Positions 7,761 to 15,810 of a DNA stretch of 64,000 nt are shown here, piece after piece. The notes beneath the pieces are model-generated. The model had not been told where the DNA came from and searched no databases. It saw nothing but the letters and a program-made list of their open reading frames with translations. Location: assembly GCF_014925385.1 (NCBI RefSeq), contig NZ_JACSDK010000008.1:186001-250000 (forward strand). Direction: 5' to 3'. Numbering within the stretch: position 1 is the first letter of the stretch; every line of letters starts with the position of its first letter. Source of the stretch: Pelagibius marinus. Its GTDB lineage: Bacteria; Pseudomonadota; Alphaproteobacteria; Kiloniellales; Kiloniellaceae. The translations under genes were made by a program, and so were the position numbers.

Positions 7761-10673
7761 ATGGGAAAGCACCACTCCGGGGGACACTTTCACTTCTTTC
7801 ACTGGCCGAAATTTACGATCGACCTCAATGACGCGGGAATCCGCGCCTGGGAGAAGGCCTCCTGGCGCTTCTTCGAGCCGGGGGATCCCTATTTCGAGGC
7901 GGCCGCCGAGCTGATCTACGACCCGCCGGGCCACGACCTCGATCCCGCGGCCGCGGACTACATCTACTTCGCGCCCCCCTACCGGGCGGAAATCGACGGC
8001 TGGAGCGAGGACGGCGGCACGCCGGTCAACGGCTTCATCGTCGGCGGCCACGGCAAGGACACCATCAACGGCGGCGACGGCGAAGACACTCTGCTGGGCG
8101 GCAACGGACGCGACGAGTTGAACGGCGGCGAGGGCGACGACCTGCTCATCGGCGGCCTGGGCAAGGACAAGCTGCACGGCGGCGAAGGCAACGACACCCT
8201 GGACGGCGGCCTGGGCAAGGACCTGCTGGACGGCGGCGACGGCGAGGACACGGCGCTCTACCTCGGCAACTTCGAGGACTACAAGATCGACTGCGCGGGC
8301 GACGGCTTCGTCGTCTCCAAGGCCGGCCATCATCCGTTCCTGCACAACAGCGACTATCTGGTCGACGTCGAGAAGATCGAGTTCCAGGGTGACGGAACCA
8401 CCGTCTGGCTGGTGGCCGAGGGGCAGTCCATCCAGGCCGCCGTCGATGCCGCCCAGGAAGGCGACACCATCTTCATCGGCTGCGGCATCTTCGCGGAGTC
8501 CGTGAGCGTCGACAAGGCGCTGCACTTCATCGGCGCCGGGCCCGGCGAAACCATCATCGCGCCGCCGGGCGGCTCGGGCTTCGACCTTGTCGGGGACCTG
8601 GGCAGCGGCGCCACGGTTTCCTTCGACGGTCTGAGCATCCTCGGTGCGGCGGACTACGGGATCGAGGTCAACGGCACGACCCTCGGCACCCTGGAAATTC
8701 ACGACACGCACTTCGAGGGCAACGGACGCAACGGTCTCGGTATTGTCAACGGCCTCAACCTCGGCGCCGTGGTTGTCGCCGGGTCGAGTTTCACGGAGAA
8801 CGGCTTCCCCCACGCCTCCAGCGGCGACGGCGACCTGCTGTTCTACCAGTTCAACGGCGACGCCACCTTGAGCGAGCTGACCATCGACGGCGGCAGCCGG
8901 CCGATCGACGGCGGCAGCCACGACGCCGGCCACGCCGCGGAGAACGCCATCCAGTTCCGCAGCGACAGCGGTTCCCTGGGCAACGTCACCATCGAGGACG
9001 TCCAGATCAGCGGCGCCTACGAGAAGGTCGGCATTGCCTTCTACAACTACGACGACGTCGACGGTCTTTACATGGAGGACGTCGACGTCACCGCCGACAG
9101 CGGCTGGAACCTGTCGCTCAACTTCGACGGCATCGCCGGCGATATCGACATCTCCGGCTTCCCGGGCCTGAGCTACAGCCAGGTGGCCGCACTGCAGGGC
9201 GACCTCGCCGAGGCCAACCTCTTCATCGGCGGTAACGGCAGCGACGCCCTGAACGGCAAGGACGGTGACGACGCCCTGCAGGGCAACGGCGGCAACGACA
9301 CCCTGAACGGCGGCGACGGCAGCGACACCGGCATCTACTCCGGCACCCTCGCCGACTACGACGTCACCTTCGGCGTCGGCGTCATCACCGTGGACGGGCC
9401 CGACGGCATCGACCAGCTCATCGGCGTCGAGAAGCTGCAGTTCCTGGGCGACGGCGTCTGCGTGTGGCTGGTCGCCGCCGGCCAATCGATCCAGGACGCG
9501 GTCGACGCGGCGGCGCCGGGCGACACCGTGCTGGTCGGCCCCGGCACCTACAACGAGAACGTGACCATCGACAAGGCGATCACCCTGCTGTCGGCCGAGG
9601 GGCGCGGCAGCACCGTCATCCAGGGCAGCGAAGCCCCCGGCAGCCTGGGCACCGTCATGGTGACCGGCAACACCGACGGCGTCGAGATCGGCGCCGCCGA
9701 TCATGGGTTCACCCTCATCGGCTACGACGTCGCCAATCCGGGCCTGGAGCATGCCGCACTCTACTTCCAGGGCCCCCATGCCAACGCCAGGATCGTCGGC
9801 AACGACATCCAGGCCGACGGCGAAGCGGGCATGCTGACGGAATACGGTTTCGCCATCAGCGGCTTCGAGATCATCGGCAACATCTTTTCCGGCCAGACCT
9901 TCGTCGGCACGGAGGTGGCCAACGCCGACTTCTCGCAGCAGTTCACCGTGCACAACGTGCCGCGGGCGCTGCTCTACATCAGCGGCAGCGGCAAGAGCGA
10001 CATCACCTTCCAGGACAACGAGGTCACCGGCACCGCCGGCGCCGAGAAAGAAATCAGCGGCGATCCCTTCGGCAATATCCTGGTGACCATCGACGCGGAG
10101 AATTCCAGCATCACCGGAAACACCTTCTCCGGCTTCACCTACAACGCGGCCCTGCGGGTACGCGACACGGGCACCGATATCGAAAACAACACCTTCGACA
10201 ATTCCGGCGGCGGCAACACCACCGGCGTCGTCATGACCGTGGACGACGGCAGCTATACGGGCAACGAGTTCATCGGCGGGGCCGATCCCGACATCTTTGT
10301 CGGCACCCCCGGCGACGACAGCCTGTCGGGCGGCGGCAACGACGATATCCTGGTCGGGATGGGCGGCGCCGACACCCTGGTCGGCGGCGCCGGCAACGAC
10401 ACCTTCGTCTACACCAGCACGGCCGATGCCGGCGACCTGATCGACGGCTTCGATGCCGCGGCCGCGGACTTGGTCGACCTGGATCTGCTGCTCGACGAAC
10501 TGGGCATCGCCACGGCCGACCGCAGCGCGCGCGTCGACGTCGACCAGGTCGGCAGCGACGGAACGGTTGCCGTGGACACCACCGGCGACGCCTCCTTCGA
10601 CCTGCTGGTCGTCACGCTGGAGGACGTCACCGGGACGCTCGACCTGGGCGACGTGAACTTGGGAAGCCTGTAG
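7761..10673 (+). CDS. RTX / parallel beta-helix repeat protein, probably type I secreted
   Basis: 970-aa acidic protein with no Sec signal. Order: about 90 unassigned residues; an RTX calcium-binding block (GGxGxDxLxGGxGxDx nonapeptides) at about 92-167; a right-handed beta-helix region; a second RTX block at about 489-525; a second beta-helix region; a third RTX block at about 846-885; then a C-terminal Asp/Leu-rich tail typical of type I secretion substrates. Each beta-helix half opens with the same module, VWLVAxGQSIQxAVDAA followed by a DTxxxGxGxxxExVxxDKA stretch, so the protein contains an internal duplication. The fold resembles pectin-lyase or alginate-epimerase-like proteins, but no catalytic residues were identified. 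No ABC/HlyD secretion genes are nearby. Confidence 0.85.
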   Translation: MGKHHSGGHFHFFHWPKFTIDLNDAGIRAWEKASWRFFEPGDPYFEAAAELIYDPPGHDLDPAAADYIYFAPPYRAEIDGWSEDGGTPVNGFIVGGHGKDTINGGDGEDTLLGGNGRDELNGGEGDDLLIGGLGKDKLHGGEGNDTLDGGLGKDLLDGGDGEDTALYLGNFEDYKIDCAGDGFVVSKAGHHPFLHNSDYLVDVEKIEFQGDGTTVWLVAEGQSIQAAVDAAQEGDTIFIGCGIFAESVSVDKALHFIGAGPGETIIAPPGGSGFDLVGDLGSGATVSFDGLSILGAADYGIEVNGTTLGTLEIHDTHFEGNGRNGLGIVNGLNLGAVVVAGSSFTENGFPHASSGDGDLLFYQFNGDATLSELTIDGGSRPIDGGSHDAGHAAENAIQFRSDSGSLGNVTIEDVQISGAYEKVGIAFYNYDDVDGLYMEDVDVTADSGWNLSLNFDGIAGDIDISGFPGLSYSQVAALQGDLAEANLFIGGNGSDALNGKDGDDALQGNGGNDTLNGGDGSDTGIYSGTLADYDVTFGVGVITVDGPDGIDQLIGVEKLQFLGDGVCVWLVAAGQSIQDAVDAAAPGDTVLVGPGTYNENVTIDKAITLLSAEGRGSTVIQGSEAPGSLGTVMVTGNTDGVEIGAADHGFTLIGYDVANPGLEHAALYFQGPHANARIVGNDIQADGEAGMLTEYGFAISGFEIIGNIFSGQTFVGTEVANADFSQQFTVHNVPRALLYISGSGKSDITFQDNEVTGTAGAEKEISGDPFGNILVTIDAENSSITGNTFSGFTYNAALRVRDTGTDIENNTFDNSGGGNTTGVVMTVDDGSYTGNEFIGGADPDIFVGTPGDDSLSGGGNDDILVGMGGADTLVGGAGNDTFVYTSTADAGDLIDGFDAAAADLVDLDLLLDELGIATADRSARVDVDQVGSDGTVAVDTTGDASFDLLVVTLEDVTGTLDLGDVNLGSL

Positions 10674-10762
10674 CGCCGTAGAGGGATAAGGGCGGCCCGG
10701 CGGCCGATCGCCCCTGTGCATACCCGGTTGCGCGGCGCCGGCGATCCGGGGAAACTGCCGGC

Positions 10763-11428
10763 ATGACAGAGACAGCTCAGAGCTTCGGTCGGTTGAACGA
10801 CCACGCCGAGTGGCGCTATCTGCTGCGGGAGTTTGAGCTGGCCTACCGGCACGGGCAGGCCGGTGGCAGCAGCAAGATCCGCGCGCATATGAAGGAAGTC
10901 CGGCTGCGCCTTGCCGCCGCCATCAAGAGCAACTCGTCCGTCCTCGAGTGCGTCGGGCAACGCCTGCCGGTCTGCGCTCACCTGCACCGGGCGCTCGACA
11001 ACGGCATGGAAGGGGCCATGCGCAGCCTGGTGCGCACCATCGAGGTGGTCGCCGACCGGCTGGACTGGCGCTACGGCTACGACCGCCTGCCCAAGGGCCT
11101 GGAAAAGAAGTACGGTTTCGCCGAGTTCCTCGGGCCGCAGGGACCCGTCGTCTGTAACGACCTGACCCTCGGCGTCGTGCTTTTCGCGCCGCAATGTACC
11201 TATCCGGCGCACAAGCACGATGGCATCACGGAATCGTATATCTGCCTGAGTGGTGCGGCCTCGGAGAACGACAGCGGTGTCTACACGCCGCGATCGATGA
11301 TCCTCAACCTGCCGGGGCATACACACCGGATCACAACCTCAGATCACGAGCCGGTCCTGCTCGCCTATGCCTGGGCCGGATCGGCCGACTCGCTCGCCCG
11401 GCCGGAGATGAACTTCAAGCGCAAATGA
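10763..11428 (+). CDS. Cupin protein of the DMSP-lyase-like (DLL) type
   Basis: 221-aa protein with a helical N-terminal half and a C-terminal cupin barrel. Cupin motif 1 is YPAHKHDGITESYICLSG (147-164), giving His150, His152, Glu157 and Tyr159; motif 2 is GVYTPRSMILNLPGHTH (172-188), followed by LLAYAWAG. This combination of P-x-H-x-H, E-x-Y and a second P..H motif is known from cupin DMSP lyases (DddL/Q/W/Y) and their relatives. The Glu spacing is one residue longer than I recall for DddQ, so the substrate may not be DMSP. ATG 10763 follows GGGGAA. It is a single gene after the RTX gene; no DMSP transporter or acrylate genes are beside it. Confidence 0.62.
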   Translation: MTETAQSFGRLNDHAEWRYLLREFELAYRHGQAGGSSKIRAHMKEVRLRLAAAIKSNSSVLECVGQRLPVCAHLHRALDNGMEGAMRSLVRTIEVVADRLDWRYGYDRLPKGLEKKYGFAEFLGPQGPVVCNDLTLGVVLFAPQCTYPAHKHDGITESYICLSGAASENDSGVYTPRSMILNLPGHTHRITTSDHEPVLLAYAWAGSADSLARPEMNFKRK

Positions 11429-11648
11429 CGTCCGGCCGCAAACGGCAAGCAGTTCTTGGCCAACCTCGCCAAGGTGGTTCATTTGTCGCTGATCTTCCTC
11501 TAGTCTTGACGGTCGACCAGGAGGGGAGGTCCGCTTCCCGCCGCTGCCTCTCTGTGCCGACGCACGACGGGGACCTGCGGCGGGGTTCTTCTTTTCACAA
11601 TCCTGGCGACACAGGACAAGACCACTCTTACGTCAGAAAGGGAGACTC

Positions 11649-12482
11649 ATGGCAAGGTGGATGAAATCTCTGGCAGCCGCGGCCGGCATCGCCGCGCTGG
11701 CCAGCTCGGTCGCCGTCTCGGGCGCCTCGGCCGACGCGATCAGCGACATCAAGGGGCGCGGCAAGCTGATCGTCGGCGTGAAGGCCGACTATGCGCCCTA
11801 CGGCTTCCTCGACAGCAGCGGCAAGATCGTCGGCATCGAGCCGGAACTGGCTCAGGACGTGGCCGACGTGCTGGACGCCGACCTGGAGCTGGTGCCGGTG
11901 GTCTCCTCCAACCGCATGCAGTTTCTCGAGCAGGGCAAGATCGACCTGATGATCGCCACCATGACCGACCGCAACGACCGGCGCGAGGTGGTGCAGATCG
12001 TCGACCCGAACTACTATTCCTCGGGCACCAACATCCTCACCAAGGGCAACTTCGCCAAGTGGGAAGACCTGAAGGGCGCGCCGGTCTGCGGCATTCAGGG
12101 CGCTTTCTACAACCGCAAGACCTCCGAGGAATTCGGCGCCGAGATCGTCGCCTTCAAGGGCACGGCCGAAGCGCTGACGGCGCTGAAGCAGAACCGCTGC
12201 GTCGCCTTCGTCTACGACGACAGCTTCATCGTCTCGCGCCTGGGCGATCCCGACTGGGAAGGCTGGAAGATGCCGCTGCCGACCATCGACGACGCCCCCT
12301 GGGGCCTGGCCGTGAAGAAGGGCGAGGACGCCTTCGCCATGCTGATGTCCGGCATGATCGTGAAGTGGCACGTTTCCGGGCGCATCCTGGAGCTGGAGAG
12401 CAAGTACGGCCTGGAGCAGACCCCCTTCGCCAAGAAGATGCACCAGGCCTTCCTGGACTTTAACCCCTCGATCGAGCGGTAG
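11649..12482 (+). CDS. Polar amino-acid ABC transporter, periplasmic substrate-binding protein
   Basis: 277-aa extracellular solute-binding protein (family 3). A Sec signal peptide (MARWMKSLAAAAGIAALASS, cleavage near GASA) is followed by the typical opening IKGRGKLIVGVKADYAPYGFLD and GIEPELAQDVADVL. It captures an amino acid or similar compound in the periplasm and passes it to the permeases encoded next. The ribosome site is AAAGGGAG. The first gene of the four-gene set (binding protein, two permeases, ATPase), it is separated from the rest by a GC-rich inverted-repeat element. Ligand not determinable by eye. Confidence 0.93.
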   Translation: MARWMKSLAAAAGIAALASSVAVSGASADAISDIKGRGKLIVGVKADYAPYGFLDSSGKIVGIEPELAQDVADVLDADLELVPVVSSNRMQFLEQGKIDLMIATMTDRNDRREVVQIVDPNYYSSGTNILTKGNFAKWEDLKGAPVCGIQGAFYNRKTSEEFGAEIVAFKGTAEALTALKQNRCVAFVYDDSFIVSRLGDPDWEGWKMPLPTIDDAPWGLAVKKGEDAFAMLMSGMIVKWHVSGRILELESKYGLEQTPFAKKMHQAFLDFNPSIER

Positions 12483-12488
12483 TTTTTA

Positions 12489-12664
12489 TTCCCTCTCCCC
12501 TGCGTGGGAGAGGGTTGCGGAGCGTTGGTGAGGTCCGCGAGACCGAACCTACGCGCAGCTGGGTGAGGGGGCCGTCGGCAGAGATATCCCCCTCACCCAG
12601 CTCCGGCTAGGCTCGGCAACAGCCTCGCCGAGCCTGCGCAACCCTCTCCCGCCGGGGGAGAGGG
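12489..12664. repeat. GC-rich intergenic inverted-repeat element
   Basis: About 175 bp in which CCCTCTCCCC...GAGAGGGTTGCG...GTGAGGG on the left is mirrored by CCCTCACC...GCGCAACCCTCTCCC...GGGAGAGGG on the right, so the whole can fold into a long interrupted stem. It lies between the binding-protein gene and the first permease gene. Elements of this design are common between genes in alphaproteobacteria. It may stabilise the upstream mRNA and favour high expression of the binding protein; that is inference. Confidence 0.75.
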
Positions 12665-12687
12665 AAACACTTTTCGGGGGCGGCAAA

Positions 12688-13434
12688 GTGGAAGCGGTCT
12701 ACGAATGGGCCCGCGTGCTCTATCAGGACACCGGGATCAACCTCACCTTCATCTACGATTCCTACGACCGGAACCGCCTGATCGACGGCTTCCTGATGAC
12801 CGTCTGGCTGTCGGTCATCTGCCTGGGGCTGTCGGTGGCGATCGGCGTCGTCGGCGCCTGGGCGCAGGGCGCGCGCTCGGCGATCCTGCGGCGCTGCGTG
12901 GCCGGCTACATCGAGTTCTTCCGCAACACCCCGCCGCTGGTGCAGCTCTATTTCTTCTACTTCGCCCTCGGCTCGATCATGCCGACGACAACGAACCGCT
13001 TCGGCCTGCCGGAGCCGCTGCTCGACAACTTCGCCTGGGCGGTGATCTCTCTCTCGTTCTTCGCCGGCGCCTTCAACGTGGAGATCTTCCGCTCCGGCAT
13101 CGAGGCGGTGCCGGAGTCGACCAAGGAGGCGGCGGAGGCGCTGGGCTACACCCGCCTGCAGACCTACCTGGAGATCGTGCTGCCGCTGGCCTTCCGGGTC
13201 TGCCTGCCGTCGCTGAACAACAACCTGGTCAACCTGGTGAAGACCACCACCCTGGCCTACGCCATCGCCGTGCCGGAAATGCTCTACCAGGCCAACCAGA
13301 TCTGGTCGGACTCGGTGAACGTGCCGGAGATGATGACCTTCCTGCTCATCGCCTATGTCTTCCTGGTGGGCGTGCTGGTCTGGGGCATGCACCGCTGGGA
13401 GCGCTCCATGCGGCTGCCGGGTTTTGGGTCATGA
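12688..13434 (+). CDS. Amino-acid ABC transporter permease (HisM/GlnP family)
   Basis: 248-aa inner-membrane subunit. About five hydrophobic segments; the ABC interaction loop EAAEALGYTRLQTYLEIVLPLAF (around 149-171) carries the conserved EAA...G motif, and EFFRNTPPLVQLYF is typical of the polar amino-acid branch. The start is GTG 12688 (GTG GAA GCG) after GGGGGCGG. It overlaps the second permease by ATGA. The two permeases would form the heterodimeric channel. Confidence 0.92.
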   Translation: MEAVYEWARVLYQDTGINLTFIYDSYDRNRLIDGFLMTVWLSVICLGLSVAIGVVGAWAQGARSAILRRCVAGYIEFFRNTPPLVQLYFFYFALGSIMPTTTNRFGLPEPLLDNFAWAVISLSFFAGAFNVEIFRSGIEAVPESTKEAAEALGYTRLQTYLEIVLPLAFRVCLPSLNNNLVNLVKTTTLAYAIAVPEMLYQANQIWSDSVNVPEMMTFLLIAYVFLVGVLVWGMHRWERSMRLPGFGS

Positions 13435-14330
13435 GGGTTCGGGTCATGAAGCGCGCACCCGTATTCCATGGAGAAACCGACCTGCCGGTGCTGCTGCCCG
13501 CCGCCCGGCGCCTCGCCCGCCGCGCGGAGCGCGAACGCCTGGCGGGCGGCCCGCTGCCGCGCCTCAAGGCGCGTCACGGCCTCTGGCTGCTGGCCATCCT
13601 GCTGCTCTCCGCCGGCGTCGCGCAGGCCCAGGCGGACGCACAGGTGAAGGAGAGTGTCATCACCGCCATCTTCAAGTGGATGCCGGTGCTGCTGCAGGGC
13701 TTCATCTTCAACATCGCCATCTCCTTCCTGGCCATGGTCATCGGCACCGCGGTCGGCGCGGTGCTGGGCCTGATGCAGATCTCGCTGCTGCCGCCGGTGC
13801 GTTTCGGCTCCTGGTTCGTCACCCAGTTCTTCCGCAACGCGCCCTGGCTGGTGCTGCTTTTCTTCTGCATGTTCCTGCTGCCCTTCGAGTTCGACCTGGG
13901 CTTCGCCACCATCCCCTTCCCCGACTGGGTGAAGGCGACCATCGGGCTCGCCCTGCCGGTCATGGCCAACGTCTCGGAGATCGTGCGCGGCGCCGTGCAG
14001 TCGCTGCCCTCGGGCCAGTGGGAGGCGGCGGAGTCGCTGGCCTTCTCACGCCGCCAGACGCTGTGGGAGATCATCCTGCCGCAGTGCGTGAAGCGCATGC
14101 TGCCCCCCTGGATGAACCTCTACGCCATCCTCACCATGGCGACGGTGCTGGCCTCCATCGTCGGCGTCTCGGAGATGATGACCCAGACGGGCCGGGCGCT
14201 GGCCGCCGAGAACCGGCCGGAGCTGCTCATCCCCTTCTACAGCTTCGTCCTGATCTGCTTCTTCGCCTACTGCTACCCCATCGCCGTCTGGACCCGCCGC
14301 CTGGAGCGGCGCTACCAGGTGAAGCTGTGA
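13431..14330 (+). CDS. Amino-acid ABC transporter permease, second subunit
   Basis: 299 aa, with a longer charged N-terminus (about 45 residues, Arg-rich) before the first hydrophobic segment, LWLLAILLLSAGVAQAQA. The family core follows: FFRNAPWLVLLFF, EIVRGAVQSLP and the EAA loop EAAESLAFSRRQTLWEIILPQ. ATG 13431 overlaps the previous stop (ATGA); ATG 13446 is a possible internal alternative. The first hydrophobic segment ends in AQAQA, resembling a signal peptide, which is odd for a permease and may only be the first transmembrane helix. Partner of the preceding permease. Confidence 0.9.
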   Translation: MRVRVMKRAPVFHGETDLPVLLPAARRLARRAERERLAGGPLPRLKARHGLWLLAILLLSAGVAQAQADAQVKESVITAIFKWMPVLLQGFIFNIAISFLAMVIGTAVGAVLGLMQISLLPPVRFGSWFVTQFFRNAPWLVLLFFCMFLLPFEFDLGFATIPFPDWVKATIGLALPVMANVSEIVRGAVQSLPSGQWEAAESLAFSRRQTLWEIILPQCVKRMLPPWMNLYAILTMATVLASIVGVSEMMTQTGRALAAENRPELLIPFYSFVLICFFAYCYPIAVWTRRLERRYQVKL

Positions 14331-14349
14331 TGGGGCGTTTGCCACATGG

Positions 14350-14435
14350 TTCGAGACGCCCCTGCGGGGCTCCTCACCATGAGGTCAGAGTGTTGCCTCA
14401 CCCTGAGGAGCGGTCTGCAGGGCCGCGTCTCGAAG
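14350..14435. repeat. Intergenic repeat, TTCGAGACG family, copy 1
   Basis: Imperfect palindrome starting TTCGAGACGCCCCTGCGG and ending GGCCGCGTCTCGAAGG, with CTCCTCACC and CCTGAGGAG in the middle. A related copy lies at 24808-24891 after the aminotransferase gene. It occupies most of the 136-bp gap between the second permease and the ATPase gene. Confidence 0.7.
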
Positions 14436-14466
14436 GGTGCCTGCGTGATGAATTGAGAGAGCCGTC

Positions 14467-15228
14467 ATGACCTCCCCCGACCCGACCTGGACCCCCGATC
14501 AGCCGATCATCCAATGCCGCGACGTGCACAAGTCCTTCGGCCAGCTGGAGGTGCTGAAGGGCATTTCCATGGACCTGATGAAGGGCGACGTGGTCTGCGT
14601 CATCGGGCCCTCGGGCTCCGGCAAGTCGACCTTCATCCGCTGCATCAACGCGCTGACGCCCATGGACAGCGGCTCCATCAAGGTCGAGGGCCAGGAGGTC
14701 AACGACCCCAGGCTCGACAAGCTGGCGCTGCGCCGCAAGGTCGGCATGGTGTTCCAGCAGTACAACCTCTTCCCGCACAAGACGGCGCTGGAAAACGTGA
14801 TGATGGCGCCGATCAAGGTGCTGAAGGAGGACAAACGCCAGGTCGAGGAGCGCGCCCGCGCCCTCATCAGGAAGGTGCGCCTGGAGGGCAAGGAGGACTC
14901 ATATCCCGGCGAGCTCTCCGGCGGCCAGCAGCAGCGCGTCGCCATCGCCCGGTCCCTCGCCATGCGCCCCGACGTCATGCTGTTCGACGAGGTGACCGCG
15001 GCCCTGGACCCGGAGACGGTGAAGGAGGTGCTGGTCACCATCCGCCAGCTTGCCGAGGAAGGCATGACCTGTATCCTGGTCACCCACGAAATGGGCTTCG
15101 CCCGCGAGGTCGCCGGCCACATCTACTTCACCGACCGCGGCGTTATCGTCGAGCACGGCCCGCCCGCGACCTTCTTCACCGAGGCAAAAGACCCGCGGAC
15201 GAAGGAGTTTTTGAGTCAGATTTTGTGA
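14467..15228 (+). CDS. Amino-acid ABC transporter ATPase (GlnQ/HisP family)
   Basis: 253-aa cytoplasmic ATPase that powers the transporter. Walker A GPSGSGKST (around 51-59), Q-loop MVFQQYNLFPHKTALENV, signature LSGGQQQRVAIARSLA, Walker B VMLFDEVTAALDPE and the H-loop VTHEM are all intact. Length and order are standard for polar amino-acid importers. It is the last gene of the set. The accessory lower-GC block begins directly after it. Confidence 0.95.
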   Translation: MTSPDPTWTPDQPIIQCRDVHKSFGQLEVLKGISMDLMKGDVVCVIGPSGSGKSTFIRCINALTPMDSGSIKVEGQEVNDPRLDKLALRRKVGMVFQQYNLFPHKTALENVMMAPIKVLKEDKRQVEERARALIRKVRLEGKEDSYPGELSGGQQQRVAIARSLAMRPDVMLFDEVTAALDPETVKEVLVTIRQLAEEGMTCILVTHEMGFAREVAGHIYFTDRGVIVEHGPPATFFTEAKDPRTKEFLSQIL

Positions 15229-15364
15229 GATTCTCCCCTTCGACAGCACGGAAACACGCACGCCAGCAGAGCATGCTTAGCTTGAGAGTCTCGACTTAAA
15301 ATCAAACTCCTATGGGCAACGCACTCCCGCGCTTGCCCAAGGAGCCCATCCCTCTTCTGCCAAG

Positions 15365-15691
15365 CTAAGTTTGATCCGCTTCTTCGGAACTGCCGCCGCC
15401 ATCAGATCGCCGCACCGTACCAAGGACATAGCCAGCGACCCCACTCAATAGGGCAACGGCTCCATCGGATAGTTTGCCAAGAATGGCCAAATAGGTGGTG
15501 GCAACGATGATGATCAGAATCGTCGAAAGCTTGAGGAGTTCTATCCTTTGGAGAACGTCGCGGAGAGTTCTGCCATACTCGTTAGGAATTCTAGAGAATA
15601 CGTACATGAGAACTACAGATATACAGATGATTATAACGACGAACACTAATGTGACGCCCGCCGCCCAGAAGAATTCCTCATCTATATCCAT
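15365..15691 (-). CDS. Small membrane protein of unknown function
   Basis: 108-aa protein with two strong hydrophobic segments (about 8-32 and 55-71) and a weaker third (about 76-91), then a short acidic Ser/Gly-rich tail. The ribosome site GGGAGGG lies six bases before ATG 15691. It is on the same strand as, and 119 bp after, the HerA gene, in the same lower-GC block. I do not recognise the family. It could be an accessory or effector of the defence pair, or an unrelated cargo gene; there is a hairpin but no clear terminator between it and herA. Confidence 0.62.
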   Translation of the reverse strand: MDIDEEFFWAAGVTLVFVVIIICISVVLMYVFSRIPNEYGRTLRDVLQRIELLKLSTILIIIVATTYLAILGKLSDGAVALLSGVAGYVLGTVRRSDGGGSSEEADQT

Positions 15692-15810
15692 TTGGCCCTC
15701 CCTTTGTAAATTAGTTATGGGCTTTCCTGGGAAACCTCGCCCTGCGTACTGATAGTTCTGTCGCGGAGGCCGCCTTCCGCTTATCCGTCGAAGGCGCTTT
15801 AACCCAACAC

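Noticed and set aside
7474-7914. 146-codon frame upstream of the RTX gene
   Set aside because: It overlaps the RTX start, has no ribosome site and has shadow composition.
8038-8260. Regular short DNA repeats resembling a CRISPR array
   Set aside because: They are the coding sequence of RTX nonapeptides: period 27 bp, in frame, no spacers.
7737-10721. 994-codon open frame antisense to the RTX gene
   Set aside because: Composition mirrors the GC-rich RTX repeats (Val/Ala/Asp/Gly runs); no ribosome site or family motif. It is a shadow of the real gene.
15692-15810. Hairpin between herA and the small membrane protein gene as a terminator
   Set aside because: CGCCTTC/GAAGGCG pairs, but no T run follows, so it does not show that the two genes are separate transcripts.
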